This document shows, piece after piece, positions 18,406 through 25,979 of a stretch of DNA of 60,268 nucleotides. Positions within the stretch are counted from its first letter, which is position 1. Every line of letters begins with the position of its first letter. The notes beneath the pieces were generated by a model that was not told where the DNA came from, made no database searches, and worked only from the letters and a program-made list of their open reading frames with translations. A program made the position numbers and the translations under genes. The DNA is taken from assembly GCA_900547005.1 (NCBI GenBank), contig URER01000008.1:1-60268 (forward strand), written 5' to 3'. This DNA comes from an uncultured Prevotella sp. GTDB lineage: Bacteria > Bacteroidota > Bacteroidia > Bacteroidales > Bacteroidaceae.

Positions 18406-19485
18406 TTATAAGATATTCCTTTTCAGCTTGCCTGTTTTAGTCATAGGAATACGTTCCATCGAGATGTATTCACGCGGTTGCCAAAACTTGGGAAGTACTT
18501 GACGGCAGGTTGCCTCAATGGCTTCCATATCAGCGAGAGCGCCTTCTGCACCATCAGACTGCACCACAAGGACGATAATCTCGCCAAACTTGCTATCAGG
18601 CTTCTTAGTTATTATATAAGGTACGCGTATGTATGGCTTCAGCAAACGCTCCACTTCCTCGGCTTGAATCTTTATTCCGCCAGAACAAATCACGTTGTCT
18701 TTGCGCCCGAGAATGCGGAAACCGCGGCCGTCAGGGGCTATCTCGGCAATGTCGTTGGTAGTCAATGATCCGGCACAGACAAGCGGAGCGTTTATCACCA
18801 AGCACCCATCGGCATTCAGCGACACGCTGACCGATTCGAAAGGCACGTAATACGGACTCGCATCCGCACCGTTAATGCGCCGCAGGGCGATATGCGACAA
18901 GGTCTCGGTCATGCCATACGTGCTCCACACCGCATGGGGAAAGGTCTGCAACCGACACTCCAATCCGTCATCGATTGCGCCTCCACCGATTATCAGATGG
19001 CGTGTCTTACGAAGCAACTCCGCCTCTTCTGCCACCTGCAAACTGTTATATACCTGCATCGGAACCATCGCGACGAGGTCGAAACCGCCATCGGGGAAAG
19101 TGTCGGGACGGCTTACGAACGATGCCATCGGATGTCCGCAAGGCTCAATTTCCGTCAGCTTCAATCCGCGTTCCACCGACCGCACCGCCATCATCTTGCC
19201 CGCGATATAGTCTAACGACATACAGAGCAGAGCTGTGTCGCCGCCGTGCAAGCCGAGGAAATCGCACGTGATGCGCGCGCTGTTCAGCATCCTCCGCTTC
19301 TCAACCCACATCGGTTTGGGCGCGCCTGTGCTTCCGCTGGTGTGTACGAGCAGCCTGTCGGAACCGTTATTCCATTCTTCTAAAAACTGTTCTATTGTCA
19401 TATTGCCTTTGTCATAAAGTAGTCTTGCGTTACCATACGGATGTGGATATGTTCCGAAAGTATTGTTGTCGGATTTCCACATCAT
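18406..19485 (-). CDS. menE: o-succinylbenzoate-CoA ligase
   Basis: MenE activates o-succinylbenzoate with ATP and CoA in menaquinone synthesis. It is an ANL-family adenylating enzyme: P-loop HTSGSTGAPKP near the start, YGMTETLSHIALR in the middle, GRKDNVICSGGIKI at the domain hinge and a lysine near the end (TKTGKLKRN). From 19485 it has 359 residues, normal for short Bacteroidetes MenE proteins; starts at 19401 or 19626 are possible. A -7 box TACTTTTG at 19545-19538 argues against the longest form. It is separated from menC by a five-gene secreted-protein block, unlike the usual contiguous men cluster. Confidence 0.9.
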   Translation of the reverse strand: MMWKSDNNTFGTYPHPYGNARLLYDKGNMTIEQFLEEWNNGSDRLLVHTSGSTGAPKPMWVEKRRMLNSARITCDFLGLHGGDTALLCMSLDYIAGKMMAVRSVERGLKLTEIEPCGHPMASFVSRPDTFPDGGFDLVAMVPMQVYNSLQVAEEAELLRKTRHLIIGGGAIDDGLECRLQTFPHAVWSTYGMTETLSHIALRRINGADASPYYVPFESVSVSLNADGCLVINAPLVCAGSLTTNDIAEIAPDGRGFRILGRKDNVICSGGIKIQAEEVERLLKPYIRVPYIITKKPDSKFGEIIVLVVQSDGAEGALADMEAIEATCRQVLPKFWQPREYISMERIPMTKTGKLKRNIL

Positions 19486-19537
19486 CCGCCACGCCTCTGT
19501 ATATCTAATACAGGAAGTCGAGATACCGTCCTTTTTG

Positions 19538-19545
19538 CAAAAGTA
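19538..19545 (-). promoter_or_regulatory. -7 promoter box of menE
   Basis: Leftward TACTTTTG matches TAnnTTTG and lies about 50 nt before the chosen menE start. It suggests that menE has its own promoter although it belongs to the men pathway; a clear -33 box is not visible. Confidence 0.45.
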
Positions 19546-19700
19546 AGATAAATACGGCAGAAACGGTACGTTGCCCAGAATTAATTCTTCTTTTATACCG
19601 AAAATACACGAAAAAAAGCGCATCAAGATACTGATACGCCTTTTACTACTTACCCTCTTTACTCCTTACTACATATCTACCGCCCTCTGTTACAGGATAA

Positions 19701-20615
19701 TCAGAATACGAAATAAAAATCAGGCTGGTTCTGATAGTATGCCACAGCAATGTTCTCGATGGCCTTGACGCGCCGTTTCTGAATGTCTGCGGCAGTGCGC
19801 ATCTCCTGAAGATACAGCTCTATGGCTTGCCGCTTCTCTGCATCCACCTCTCGCTTTATCTTCTCTGTCAGCGTACGGACATCGCCGGCGCACGGACTCT
19901 GCATATCTATCACGTTCAGACTCGCTATCGCTTCTTCGTAGTTTCCTGCAGCGAAAGCTCCATTTGCCTGCTGCAAGAGCTGGCTGCAAACATCGCGCAT
20001 ATACATATCATATATGTCTGTCATCGCATTGGCAACCTCGTCATATCCGCTGATGTTCATTGGATAGGACGAAAGTAGAGCCAAAGCCTCATCATATTGT
20101 TGCATATTAGCGAGCGTCTTTGCCTGCGTCATGATGCTTTTGCGGTTGCCCGTATAATAATCCACTATCTTACGGCGCGTTTCCAAGAAAAATTTCACGA
20201 GACGCGCGTCATTGTTCGACATCTTGTTTATTGCCGACATCAAAGCCTCACGTTCCGAATATCCCTCGCCACGCAAGTCCATACTCATGGTGTTGAAGCC
20301 CGTGCCACTGATAATATTCGACACCGACACTGTGAGATTCACATCATAAACGCTGATTGTCCGCATACCGCCTTCTATCATTTGCTTACCCGAGACGGTC
20401 GTCATAGGCGAGATGACTATGCCGCCATAGTCTGTCTGCGCGCAACCGCCTGCCGCAAGAGCCGCCGAGAGTTTGCTTTTCAGCACACGCAGAACGGCCG
20501 CATTGGCAGTCATCTGTTGCCGGGGTACAGCCAAAGCCATGTTTATCACTTCGTTTTGTGCCCGCGACGGCATGAGCGAAACAAGGAATACGGCGAGAAT
20601 TAATATTTTTTTCAT
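19701..20615 (-). CDS. secreted protein with TPR-like helical C-terminal half
   Basis: A 304-residue exported protein: signal peptide about 1-19 (ending SRAQ), then an alpha/beta domain (about 20-135) resembling small stress-type periplasmic domains, then helices such as AKTLANMQQYDEALALL and ANGAFAAGNYEEAIASL that look like tetratricopeptide units. It is the last gene of a five-gene leftward block (23399-19701) with 13 nt to its upstream neighbour, so it is probably co-expressed with the CsgG-like protein. Exact function unknown; a periplasmic or outer-membrane scaffold is inferred. Confidence 0.65.
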   Translation of the reverse strand: MKKILILAVFLVSLMPSRAQNEVINMALAVPRQQMTANAAVLRVLKSKLSAALAAGGCAQTDYGGIVISPMTTVSGKQMIEGGMRTISVYDVNLTVSVSNIISGTGFNTMSMDLRGEGYSEREALMSAINKMSNNDARLVKFFLETRRKIVDYYTGNRKSIMTQAKTLANMQQYDEALALLSSYPMNISGYDEVANAMTDIYDMYMRDVCSQLLQQANGAFAAGNYEEAIASLNVIDMQSPCAGDVRTLTEKIKREVDAEKRQAIELYLQEMRTAADIQKRRVKAIENIAVAYYQNQPDFYFVF

Positions 20616-20628
20616 AGTTCTTGTGATG

Positions 20629-21498
20629 TTATTTTATGGTTATAATCAGTGTATTGTTGCTTATGTCACGGCCTATCTGCAACCCCATCTTGCGGGCAAA
20701 CATCATAAATTTCAGTCCGAACTTGTTGATGTTGTAGTTGTTGCCGTTGTCGTCTTTCAAAGGAATACGCACGTCGTCGAATATCATTTGCTTTTCGGTA
20801 GTACCCTGTATGTGGTAGTTTCCCTTATATGCGTTCTCGCTCATCCACATCTCAATCTCGTCAGACAAAGCAAAACCATTCGCTCCAACCTCGCTCGACA
20901 TAGAATATTGCGATGTCTGCGCAAATCCTATAGTAACATTTATAGAGCGTCCGTTTGTCACAATGTCATTGAATTTCGTCTGCATCACGTTGAGAAAAGC
21001 GTCAGCCTGTCCTTCAACGGCTTTCGAAGCGAGTCGCCCGATGTCGTCGGTATAGAACTTGCCACTATCCCCCACCTTGTTGGCCAGGGAGTTTCCGGTT
21101 GATATGTCATACGCCGTCATGATAACTTTCACGCCGTTGCCACTGCCGGAGAGTACCACATCAATCTCCGCATCCACATAGATGTCCGCTCCCGACTGCT
21201 GGATTATCATTGTCTTCAGGTCAGATTGGTTATCCATAGCCAATCCGTTTGCCTTTGACAGGGCCTTCAGCCTGCCGAGAAAGTCTATGGTTGTGAATCC
21301 ACGGCTGTCGAACGCCTCCTTTATCTTCGTAAGCACAATTCGCTTGTTTACATCGTTCTCAAGTACATTGCGTATGTCCTCGCCCTCCTTCACAAACGGA
21401 ACAACCATTATCTTGGGCTGTACCGTCACCGTTTGTTGCGCATTGGCAGATGCCAAAAGACCAACAAACATTATCAATGTTAATATTATCTTTTTCAT
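20629..21498 (-). CDS. DUF6175-like secreted protein
   Basis: A 289-residue exported protein (signal peptide about 1-20, ending ANAQ). The N-terminal half (PKIMVVPFVKEGEDIRNVL through IIQQSGADIYVDAEIDV) recalls the beta-alpha fold of CsgG/LpoB-type domains, where a conserved VxPF is followed by a variable-copy helix. The C-terminal half (about 175-289) is a separate beta-rich domain. I recall similar proteins as DUF6175 in Bacteroidetes, with moderate certainty. It sits 12-13 nt from both neighbours in the five-gene block, indicating one mRNA. Confidence 0.6.
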   Translation of the reverse strand: MKKIILTLIMFVGLLASANAQQTVTVQPKIMVVPFVKEGEDIRNVLENDVNKRIVLTKIKEAFDSRGFTTIDFLGRLKALSKANGLAMDNQSDLKTMIIQQSGADIYVDAEIDVVLSGSGNGVKVIMTAYDISTGNSLANKVGDSGKFYTDDIGRLASKAVEGQADAFLNVMQTKFNDIVTNGRSINVTIGFAQTSQYSMSSEVGANGFALSDEIEMWMSENAYKGNYHIQGTTEKQMIFDDVRIPLKDDNGNNYNINKFGLKFMMFARKMGLQIGRDISNNTLIITIK

Positions 21499-21510
21499 GT
21501 TGCAACAGTA

Positions 21511-21954
21511 TTATAGTCCGAACCGTCTTATTACGCCGTTCTTCTCCAGATCCTCACGCAGCACACGCACCTTCACCGTAACATCAACGACTATGTTCTT
21601 ACGCTTATTGATGTCCTTAGAGAAAGGCTGAACTATCTCAGACGAGGAAATGAAATCCCGATAACCGCCTGAATAAAGGTTGTTGAAATAGCTCTTATGC
21701 TTCTTCATCGCCTCCTGCTCGGTTGTCGGAATCAGTGCCGTTTGACTCTGCGTATTGTCAATACCGTGGAACAATACTGCCTTTATCGCAGCGAGTTCAG
21801 CTTCAGCGAGTGCCTTTTTCTTGTTTTTGGCATAACCGGTACACCTCAGTTTTACAGCCGTATTTGTCGACGAAAGTACGTTTGTCTGATACTGAGCGCA
21901 GGCTGTTGAGACGATGCCAAGTATGAAAACTGCAAATAATATTATACGTTTCAT
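21511..21954 (-). CDS. small secreted protein, LPP20-like
   Basis: The precursor has 147 residues with a signal peptide (about 1-20, ending CAQY). The mature part begins with a basic/Ala-rich helix (GYAKNKKKALAEAELAAIKA), a pattern seen in LPP20/FlgT-N-like periplasmic domains where a helix packs on a small sheet, and ends with a VVDVTVKVRVLREDLEKNGV strand. The fold is inferred. It is the third of five neighbouring leftward genes, 27 nt after the CsgG-like gene. Confidence 0.55.
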   Translation of the reverse strand: MKRIILFAVFILGIVSTACAQYQTNVLSSTNTAVKLRCTGYAKNKKKALAEAELAAIKAVLFHGIDNTQSQTALIPTTEQEAMKKHKSYFNNLYSGGYRDFISSSEIVQPFSKDINKRKNIVVDVTVKVRVLREDLEKNGVIRRFGL

Positions 21955-21981
21955 AGGCTTATTTATTGATTATGAATAGGC

Positions 21982-22815
21982 TTATTTGTTAATTATGAGT
22001 TTGCATATCATTTCCGAGCCGCCCCTAAACTTATCCGCTATGGCAGTGCCGGTCTTCTTGTCGGCCTCGCATTCAGAGAAGATATCTCCGGCTATGCGCT
22101 TCACTTCGATTGTTCCGATAGGCACAGGATAAGGCAGGCCATCGATTGTCTCGATGCTTTCAACAGTGAATTTGCAGCCAACGGATATTCCTTGTGCCTT
22201 TCCCGCAGACACGAGCAGTGTCTTAGCTACGCCGTTTTTCTCAGCGAGTATGCGACTTATGCGCGCCGTTACAGGGAAATTCAGCCTGAAATAGTCGTAT
22301 ATATCCGTCTGCAACGACATCATCGCCTCTGTTACCGCACTCTCCGGCGAGAGGCATTCGTGTCCAGTCTTACCCTGAAAGCTCGTAGCCTCGGTACTCA
22401 GTCCGGTTGCCACATCCACCACTTTCATCTGGAATGCCACGCTTGCCTTGTAGCCTCGTGTCGAACCGTCGCCGTTCTTAATCCGATAAACGGGTATCTT
22501 GACGATGTGCCCGGTTATCATCTTCTCGGCGGCAACAGCTACATCCTGCTCCACAAGGTTCTTGCTGTCAATGAAACTCTCGCTCTTTTGCAGTTCCAGT
22601 TCTTCGTTTATCTTGTCCCGGCTGGTACGATCTACCACTCTGAATCGCCTCGTGCCCGTGAGCATCTCCACGACTTTCTCGGTCACAAGCCCCACATAAG
22701 GGCTCTCTTGGTCGCACGTGAAGGCGGCAACACCCACAACCGGGCGCGTATCGGCTTGTGCGTAGCCTTGAAGACCACACACAAGCGTCAATGCGAATAA
22801 TAAGATCCGTCTCAT
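21982..22815 (-). CDS. CsgG-like secreted protein
   Basis: A 277-residue exported protein (signal peptide about 1-20, ending YAQA) with a CsgG-type core: RPVVGVAAFTCD, then the helix/strand VVEMLTGTRRFRVVDRTSRDKI, then AAEKMITGHIVKI and a conserved-lineage ATSFQGKTG. CsgG proteins form outer-membrane secretion pores, while relatives such as LpoB act in the periplasm on cell-wall synthases. No lipobox cysteine follows the signal peptide, so this is a soluble or differently anchored relative. Its start overlaps the stop of the upstream gene by one base (TAATG), which implies coupled translation. Confidence 0.7.
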   Translation of the reverse strand: MRRILLFALTLVCGLQGYAQADTRPVVGVAAFTCDQESPYVGLVTEKVVEMLTGTRRFRVVDRTSRDKINEELELQKSESFIDSKNLVEQDVAVAAEKMITGHIVKIPVYRIKNGDGSTRGYKASVAFQMKVVDVATGLSTEATSFQGKTGHECLSPESAVTEAMMSLQTDIYDYFRLNFPVTARISRILAEKNGVAKTLLVSAGKAQGISVGCKFTVESIETIDGLPYPVPIGTIEVKRIAGDIFSECEADKKTGTAIADKFRGGSEMICKLIINK

Positions 22816-23399
22816 TACAGATTCTTTCCCGACTTGAGAGTTTCTATGATTTGCTGCACGGCCTTAGCCTGCAAAGTACTCTCTTCTACAAGAATAGGAG
22901 TGGCTGCATTGCCAAATTCAATAACCGCCGCTGCTGCCTTCGCTGCTTTTGCAGTCTTTGCAGCCTTCATCGGATTCTTCTCTTTAGTAGCTGTCTCGCT
23001 TGCAGCCTTTGCTTCGTTTGATGCAGCTTCCACGTTGTCAGTAGCTGCTTTGATGGCTGCGGCTTCTCCGGCGATGGTTGTTCCAAGTGCTATCCACTCG
23101 TCGAGAGTTGGCTTTGTGATAGTTACATCAGTTACTCCGTCCTTTGTCTCGCCAATCTGACGCTTGTAAAGGTTCTCCAACTGCACGCTGTTGGCTATTG
23201 CGAAGACTGCCGCATCATACACAGCCTTGCCGTAACCGTCGACACTTGAGAAACCGGTAGCCTTACCTTTGGAATAATCATCACACAGAGTTTGCAGGTT
23301 CTCAGCGTGTTTCTGACTGATTGCAATGTCCTCTTTTACCTGTGCCTGCACCATTACTACCGACATAAGAGCGATAGCCATTAAGAATACTTTTTTCAT
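22815..23399 (-). CDS. secreted Ala-rich helical protein, first gene of the block
   Basis: A 194-residue exported protein (signal peptide about 1-19, ending VQAQ). From about residue 105 it becomes strongly alanine/lysine rich (AAAIKAATDNVEAASNEAKA, then MKAAKTAKAAKAAAA), predicted as long helices. I do not recognise a family. As first gene of the secreted block it lies 74 nt after a terminator-like structured RNA (23569-23473 leftward), and no TAnnTTTG promoter is visible between them, so it may be transcribed through that RNA. Confidence 0.6.
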   Translation of the reverse strand: MKKVFLMAIALMSVVMVQAQVKEDIAISQKHAENLQTLCDDYSKGKATGFSSVDGYGKAVYDAAVFAIANSVQLENLYKRQIGETKDGVTDVTITKPTLDEWIALGTTIAGEAAAIKAATDNVEAASNEAKAASETATKEKNPMKAAKTAKAAKAAAAVIEFGNAATPILVEESTLQAKAVQQIIETLKSGKNL

Positions 23400-23472
23400 T
23401 TCATTATTGTATTAGTTCCTACCGGCACCCTTAATAAGAAGATTTTGTAATAGATTATTGTAGCACACATAC

Positions 23473-23569
23473 AAAAAAGCGTGGGTGCTGTGCCTGTCGC
23501 TCGTCCCACTCTTCAAGGCGTCTCGCATTGCCCAATCCGTCAAGAACGAGCAACGCAGAAGCCCACGCT
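23473..23569 (-). ncRNA. candidate structured RNA / leader upstream of the secreted-protein block
   Basis: Leftward, an 8-bp outer stem (AGCGTGGG at 23569-23562 with CCCACGCT at 23485-23478) ends in a U tract (complement of 23478-23473). Inside is an 11-bp stem with G-U pairs (23554-23544 with 23506-23496) enclosing TTGACGGATT, a 4-bp inner hairpin with loop AATGCGAGA, and TTGAAGAGT. The same loop words recur in a second copy facing the other way (23653-23730), where the stems differ but still pair. I do not recognise a known riboswitch; it could be a leader with a terminator or a small RNA. Confidence 0.5.
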
Positions 23570-23652
23570 GAATATGTATATGCCAAAGAATGTATCTGTA
23601 AACATACAGACACGCCAAAGACGGCATTAATACATACCCCATAGGCATCTAC

Positions 23653-23730
23653 CATTGCTTTGCTTTATGACGGATTCAAGTTTGCGAGACTTTGAAGAGT
23701 CAAAGACAAAGCGTCAAGTAAACGCTTTTC
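23653..23730 (+). ncRNA. candidate structured RNA, second (divergent) copy
   Basis: Rightward, stem GCTTTGCTTT (23657-23666) pairs with AAAGACAAAGC (23702-23712, one bulge) and encloses ATGACGGATT, a small CAAG hairpin with loop TTTGCGAGA, and GAAGAGT, matching the loops of the leftward copy. A second hairpin, AAAGCG (23708-23713) with CGCTTT (23723-23728), is followed by a short U run and shares bases with the main stem, so the two folds exclude each other. No rightward gene follows, so its target is unclear. Confidence 0.4.
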
Positions 23731-23915
23731 CAATATATGTCATCCCACGCTTCCACCCTTTCGGGACTTCTGCGTATGAATGGTGCAAATATATGAAAAA
23801 ATATTTAATAACGTATCGGATAATTAAAAAAAATAATTTATTACAACGTATTTATCTTAATCAGAACTTAAAAATGGTATAAGGGGGCATTCGAATGTAT
23901 TGTCATTTAAGCCTT

Positions 23916-24947
23916 TTATTCCGTATACCACAGCTCGTCGCCCCCTATTTCGAGCGGCACCGGGATGTTGTCGGTGAAGAGAAGTCCCGTTCCCAAGCCC
24001 TGCGGCATGGTGATATGGGAGCCGTAGATGTGGGCGGTGAACTGCGCAATGGCATTCAGTCCGACGTTGCTTTCGAGCGCACTGGTTATCCACGAGCCTA
24101 TGCCGCGCTCACAGGCGAGCCTTACCCACTCTTCCGAACCGTGCATACCGCCGTGCAGGGAGGGCTTCAGGATGATGTATGAGGGACGGATGGTGTCGAG
24201 AAGGGCTACCTTTTGATCATGGTCGTTCACCCCAATAAGTTCCTCATCAAGGGCTATCGGGACGGGAGAAGTCTTGCACAGACGTGCCATTTCCCGCCAT
24301 TGATGCTGCTTGATGGGCTGCTCTATGGAGTGAATGTCATAACGGGCGAGCAGCTCCAAACGCCCAGGAGCGTCGTCAACGGAAAAGCCTCCGTTGGCAT
24401 CCACACGCAGTTCTATCTGTTGCCGACTGAAATTCTCCCTTATGCGACGTATCAATGCAAGTTCTTTTTGGAAGTCGATAGCTCCGATTTTCAGTTTAAC
24501 GCAACGGAAGCCGAGCCGGATTTTCTCGTCGAGCCGTGCCAGCATCTCATCGAAATTGCCCATCCATACGAGTCCGTTAATGGGTATGCCCACTTCGCCA
24601 CGGCTGAACGGAGTGTCGAAGAGGCGCGGCGAACCGGCATTCAGATGGAGAAGCGCCGTCTCCAAACCGAAAAGCATTGACGGATAAGGACGCAACAGGT
24701 CGTAATCGATCGTGCCGGAACATTCGAAGCGGTCGCATATCTCACGCAACTTCACATCATATTCGGGTATGGCATCGCAACTGAGGTCGGGCAACGGAGC
24801 GCATTCTCCAACGCCTTTACGCCCCGGACGGCTTTTATCTGTAATGGTGACGAACCACGAACGGCGTGTGTTATAGACACCGCGTGATGTGCCTGCCGGT
24901 TGCTTGAAATGCAGGACGCGCTCCGAAATGTCGATTTTGTAGTTCAT
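23916..24947 (-). CDS. menC: o-succinylbenzoate synthase
   Basis: MenC dehydrates SHCHC to o-succinylbenzoate in menaquinone synthesis; it is an enolase-superfamily enzyme. The 343-residue protein shows the barrel motifs in order: KLKIG (catalytic lysine), VDANGGF (metal Asp), SIEQP (metal Glu), ALDEE (metal Asp) and ILKPSLHGG (second lysine). The N-terminal capping domain opens YKIDISERVLHFKQPAGTSR. It follows menB by a gap of about 90 nt holding a C/G palindrome. The 3' side abuts the structured-RNA region, where the men cluster is interrupted. Confidence 0.93.
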   Translation of the reverse strand: MNYKIDISERVLHFKQPAGTSRGVYNTRRSWFVTITDKSRPGRKGVGECAPLPDLSCDAIPEYDVKLREICDRFECSGTIDYDLLRPYPSMLFGLETALLHLNAGSPRLFDTPFSRGEVGIPINGLVWMGNFDEMLARLDEKIRLGFRCVKLKIGAIDFQKELALIRRIRENFSRQQIELRVDANGGFSVDDAPGRLELLARYDIHSIEQPIKQHQWREMARLCKTSPVPIALDEELIGVNDHDQKVALLDTIRPSYIILKPSLHGGMHGSEEWVRLACERGIGSWITSALESNVGLNAIAQFTAHIYGSHITMPQGLGTGLLFTDNIPVPLEIGGDELWYTE

Positions 24948-25012
24948 TGCTTGGTGTTATATGGAGTTATAGGTGATGTTTTTAAGAGTGATATGGAGCT
25001 ACAGCAATTTTT

Positions 25013-25036
25013 TAATCCCCCCATTGGGGGGCAGGA
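25013..25036. repeat. CCCCCC-GGGGGG palindrome between menB and menC
   Basis: TAATCCCCCCATTGGGGGG is one of three related C/G palindromes in the men locus (others at 25884 and 29345). They resemble the TCTAATCCCCC-AAGGGGGG intergenic elements frequent in Bacteroidetes. On RNA it would form a short strong hairpin. Confidence 0.8.
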
Positions 25037-25039
25037 GGG

Positions 25040-25867
25040 CTACGGAAGAATCGGATATTGTTCGAAGTCCGGCTTGCGTTTCTCAAGGAATGCGCGTCCG
25101 CCTTCCTGCGCTTCGTCCATCGTGTAATACAGCATTGTGGCATCGCCCGCAAGCTCCTGTATGCCTGCCTGACCGTCGAGCTCAGCATTCAAACCCGCCT
25201 TTATCATGCGAAGTGCTAACGGTGAACGTTCCATCATAGTCTCAGCCCACTCCACGCACTCATCTTCGAGCCTGTCAAACGGCACGACTTTGTTTACAAG
25301 CCCCATGCGCTCAGCCTCGGCAGCACTGTATTGGCGGCACAAGAACCATATCTCGCGCGCCTTTTTCTGACCCACTATGCGTGCGAGATACGACGAACCG
25401 AAGCCTGCATCGAAGCTCCCGACCTTCGGACCGGTCTGTCCGAAGATTGCGTTTTCGCTCGCAATAGTCAGGTCGCACACCACGTGCAGCACGTGTCCGC
25501 CGCCGATTGCGTAGCCGTTTACCATCGCAATGACCGGCTTTGGCAACCTACGGATCTGCATTTGCACATCAAGCACATTCAGACGGGGCACTCCGTCAGT
25601 GCCCACATAGCCTCCGCGACCTTTCACGTTCATGTCGCCGCCCGAGCAGAAAGCCTTGTCGCCTGCTCCGGTGAGCAGCACCACGCGTATGTTTTGGGCT
25701 TCACGGCAAAAGGCGAAAGCCTGCGACATCTCCCAAGTGGTGAGCGGCGTAAATGCGTTACGGTACCTTTCGCGGTTGATTGTTATCTTCGCGATGTGAT
25801 TATACTCTTCAAACAGGATTTCCTTAAAGTCGAAACCCTCAATCGTTTTCCATTCTCTTTTTGCCAT
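25040..25867 (-). CDS. menB: 1,4-dihydroxy-2-naphthoyl-CoA synthase
   Basis: MenB closes the second ring of naphthoquinone from o-succinylbenzoyl-CoA. It is a crotonase-fold enzyme of 275 residues with CSGGDMNVKGRGGYVG, the oxyanion-hole region MVNGYAIGGGHVLHVVCDL, GQTGPKVGSFDAGFGSSYLA and the C-terminal REGGRAFLEKRKPDF-type end (here EAQEGGRAFLEKRKPDF). These are MenB-specific rather than general enoyl-CoA hydratase features. It lies within the men operon after menD. Confidence 0.95.
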   Translation of the reverse strand: MAKREWKTIEGFDFKEILFEEYNHIAKITINRERYRNAFTPLTTWEMSQAFAFCREAQNIRVVLLTGAGDKAFCSGGDMNVKGRGGYVGTDGVPRLNVLDVQMQIRRLPKPVIAMVNGYAIGGGHVLHVVCDLTIASENAIFGQTGPKVGSFDAGFGSSYLARIVGQKKAREIWFLCRQYSAAEAERMGLVNKVVPFDRLEDECVEWAETMMERSPLALRMIKAGLNAELDGQAGIQELAGDATMLYYTMDEAQEGGRAFLEKRKPDFEQYPILP

Positions 25868-25883
25868 ATTCTTTTGTATTTTT

Positions 25884-25912
25884 AGCCCCCTCTAATCCCC
25901 CAAGGGGGGAAG
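25884..25912. repeat. AGCCCCCTCTAATCCCCC-type palindrome between menD and menB
   Basis: AGCCCCCTCTAATCCCCC followed by AAGGGGGG. It is the second of three such elements in the men locus and sits between the menD stop (25980) and the menB start (25867). Confidence 0.85.
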
Positions 25913-25979
25913 GCACTACAGATATAAGATGGAAGGGGGTGATATATGTCTTATTTTTTTATTCAGGTATCCTCAATCC

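Noticed and set aside
23473..23569. Assignment to cobalamin, TPP, SAM, c-di-GMP or SRP RNA
   Set aside because: None of the conserved core words of these families that I know is present.
23412..23648. Leftward ORF of 78 codons over the structured-RNA region
   Set aside because: The frame follows paired stems and conserved loops that better explain the sequence; no homology-like features.
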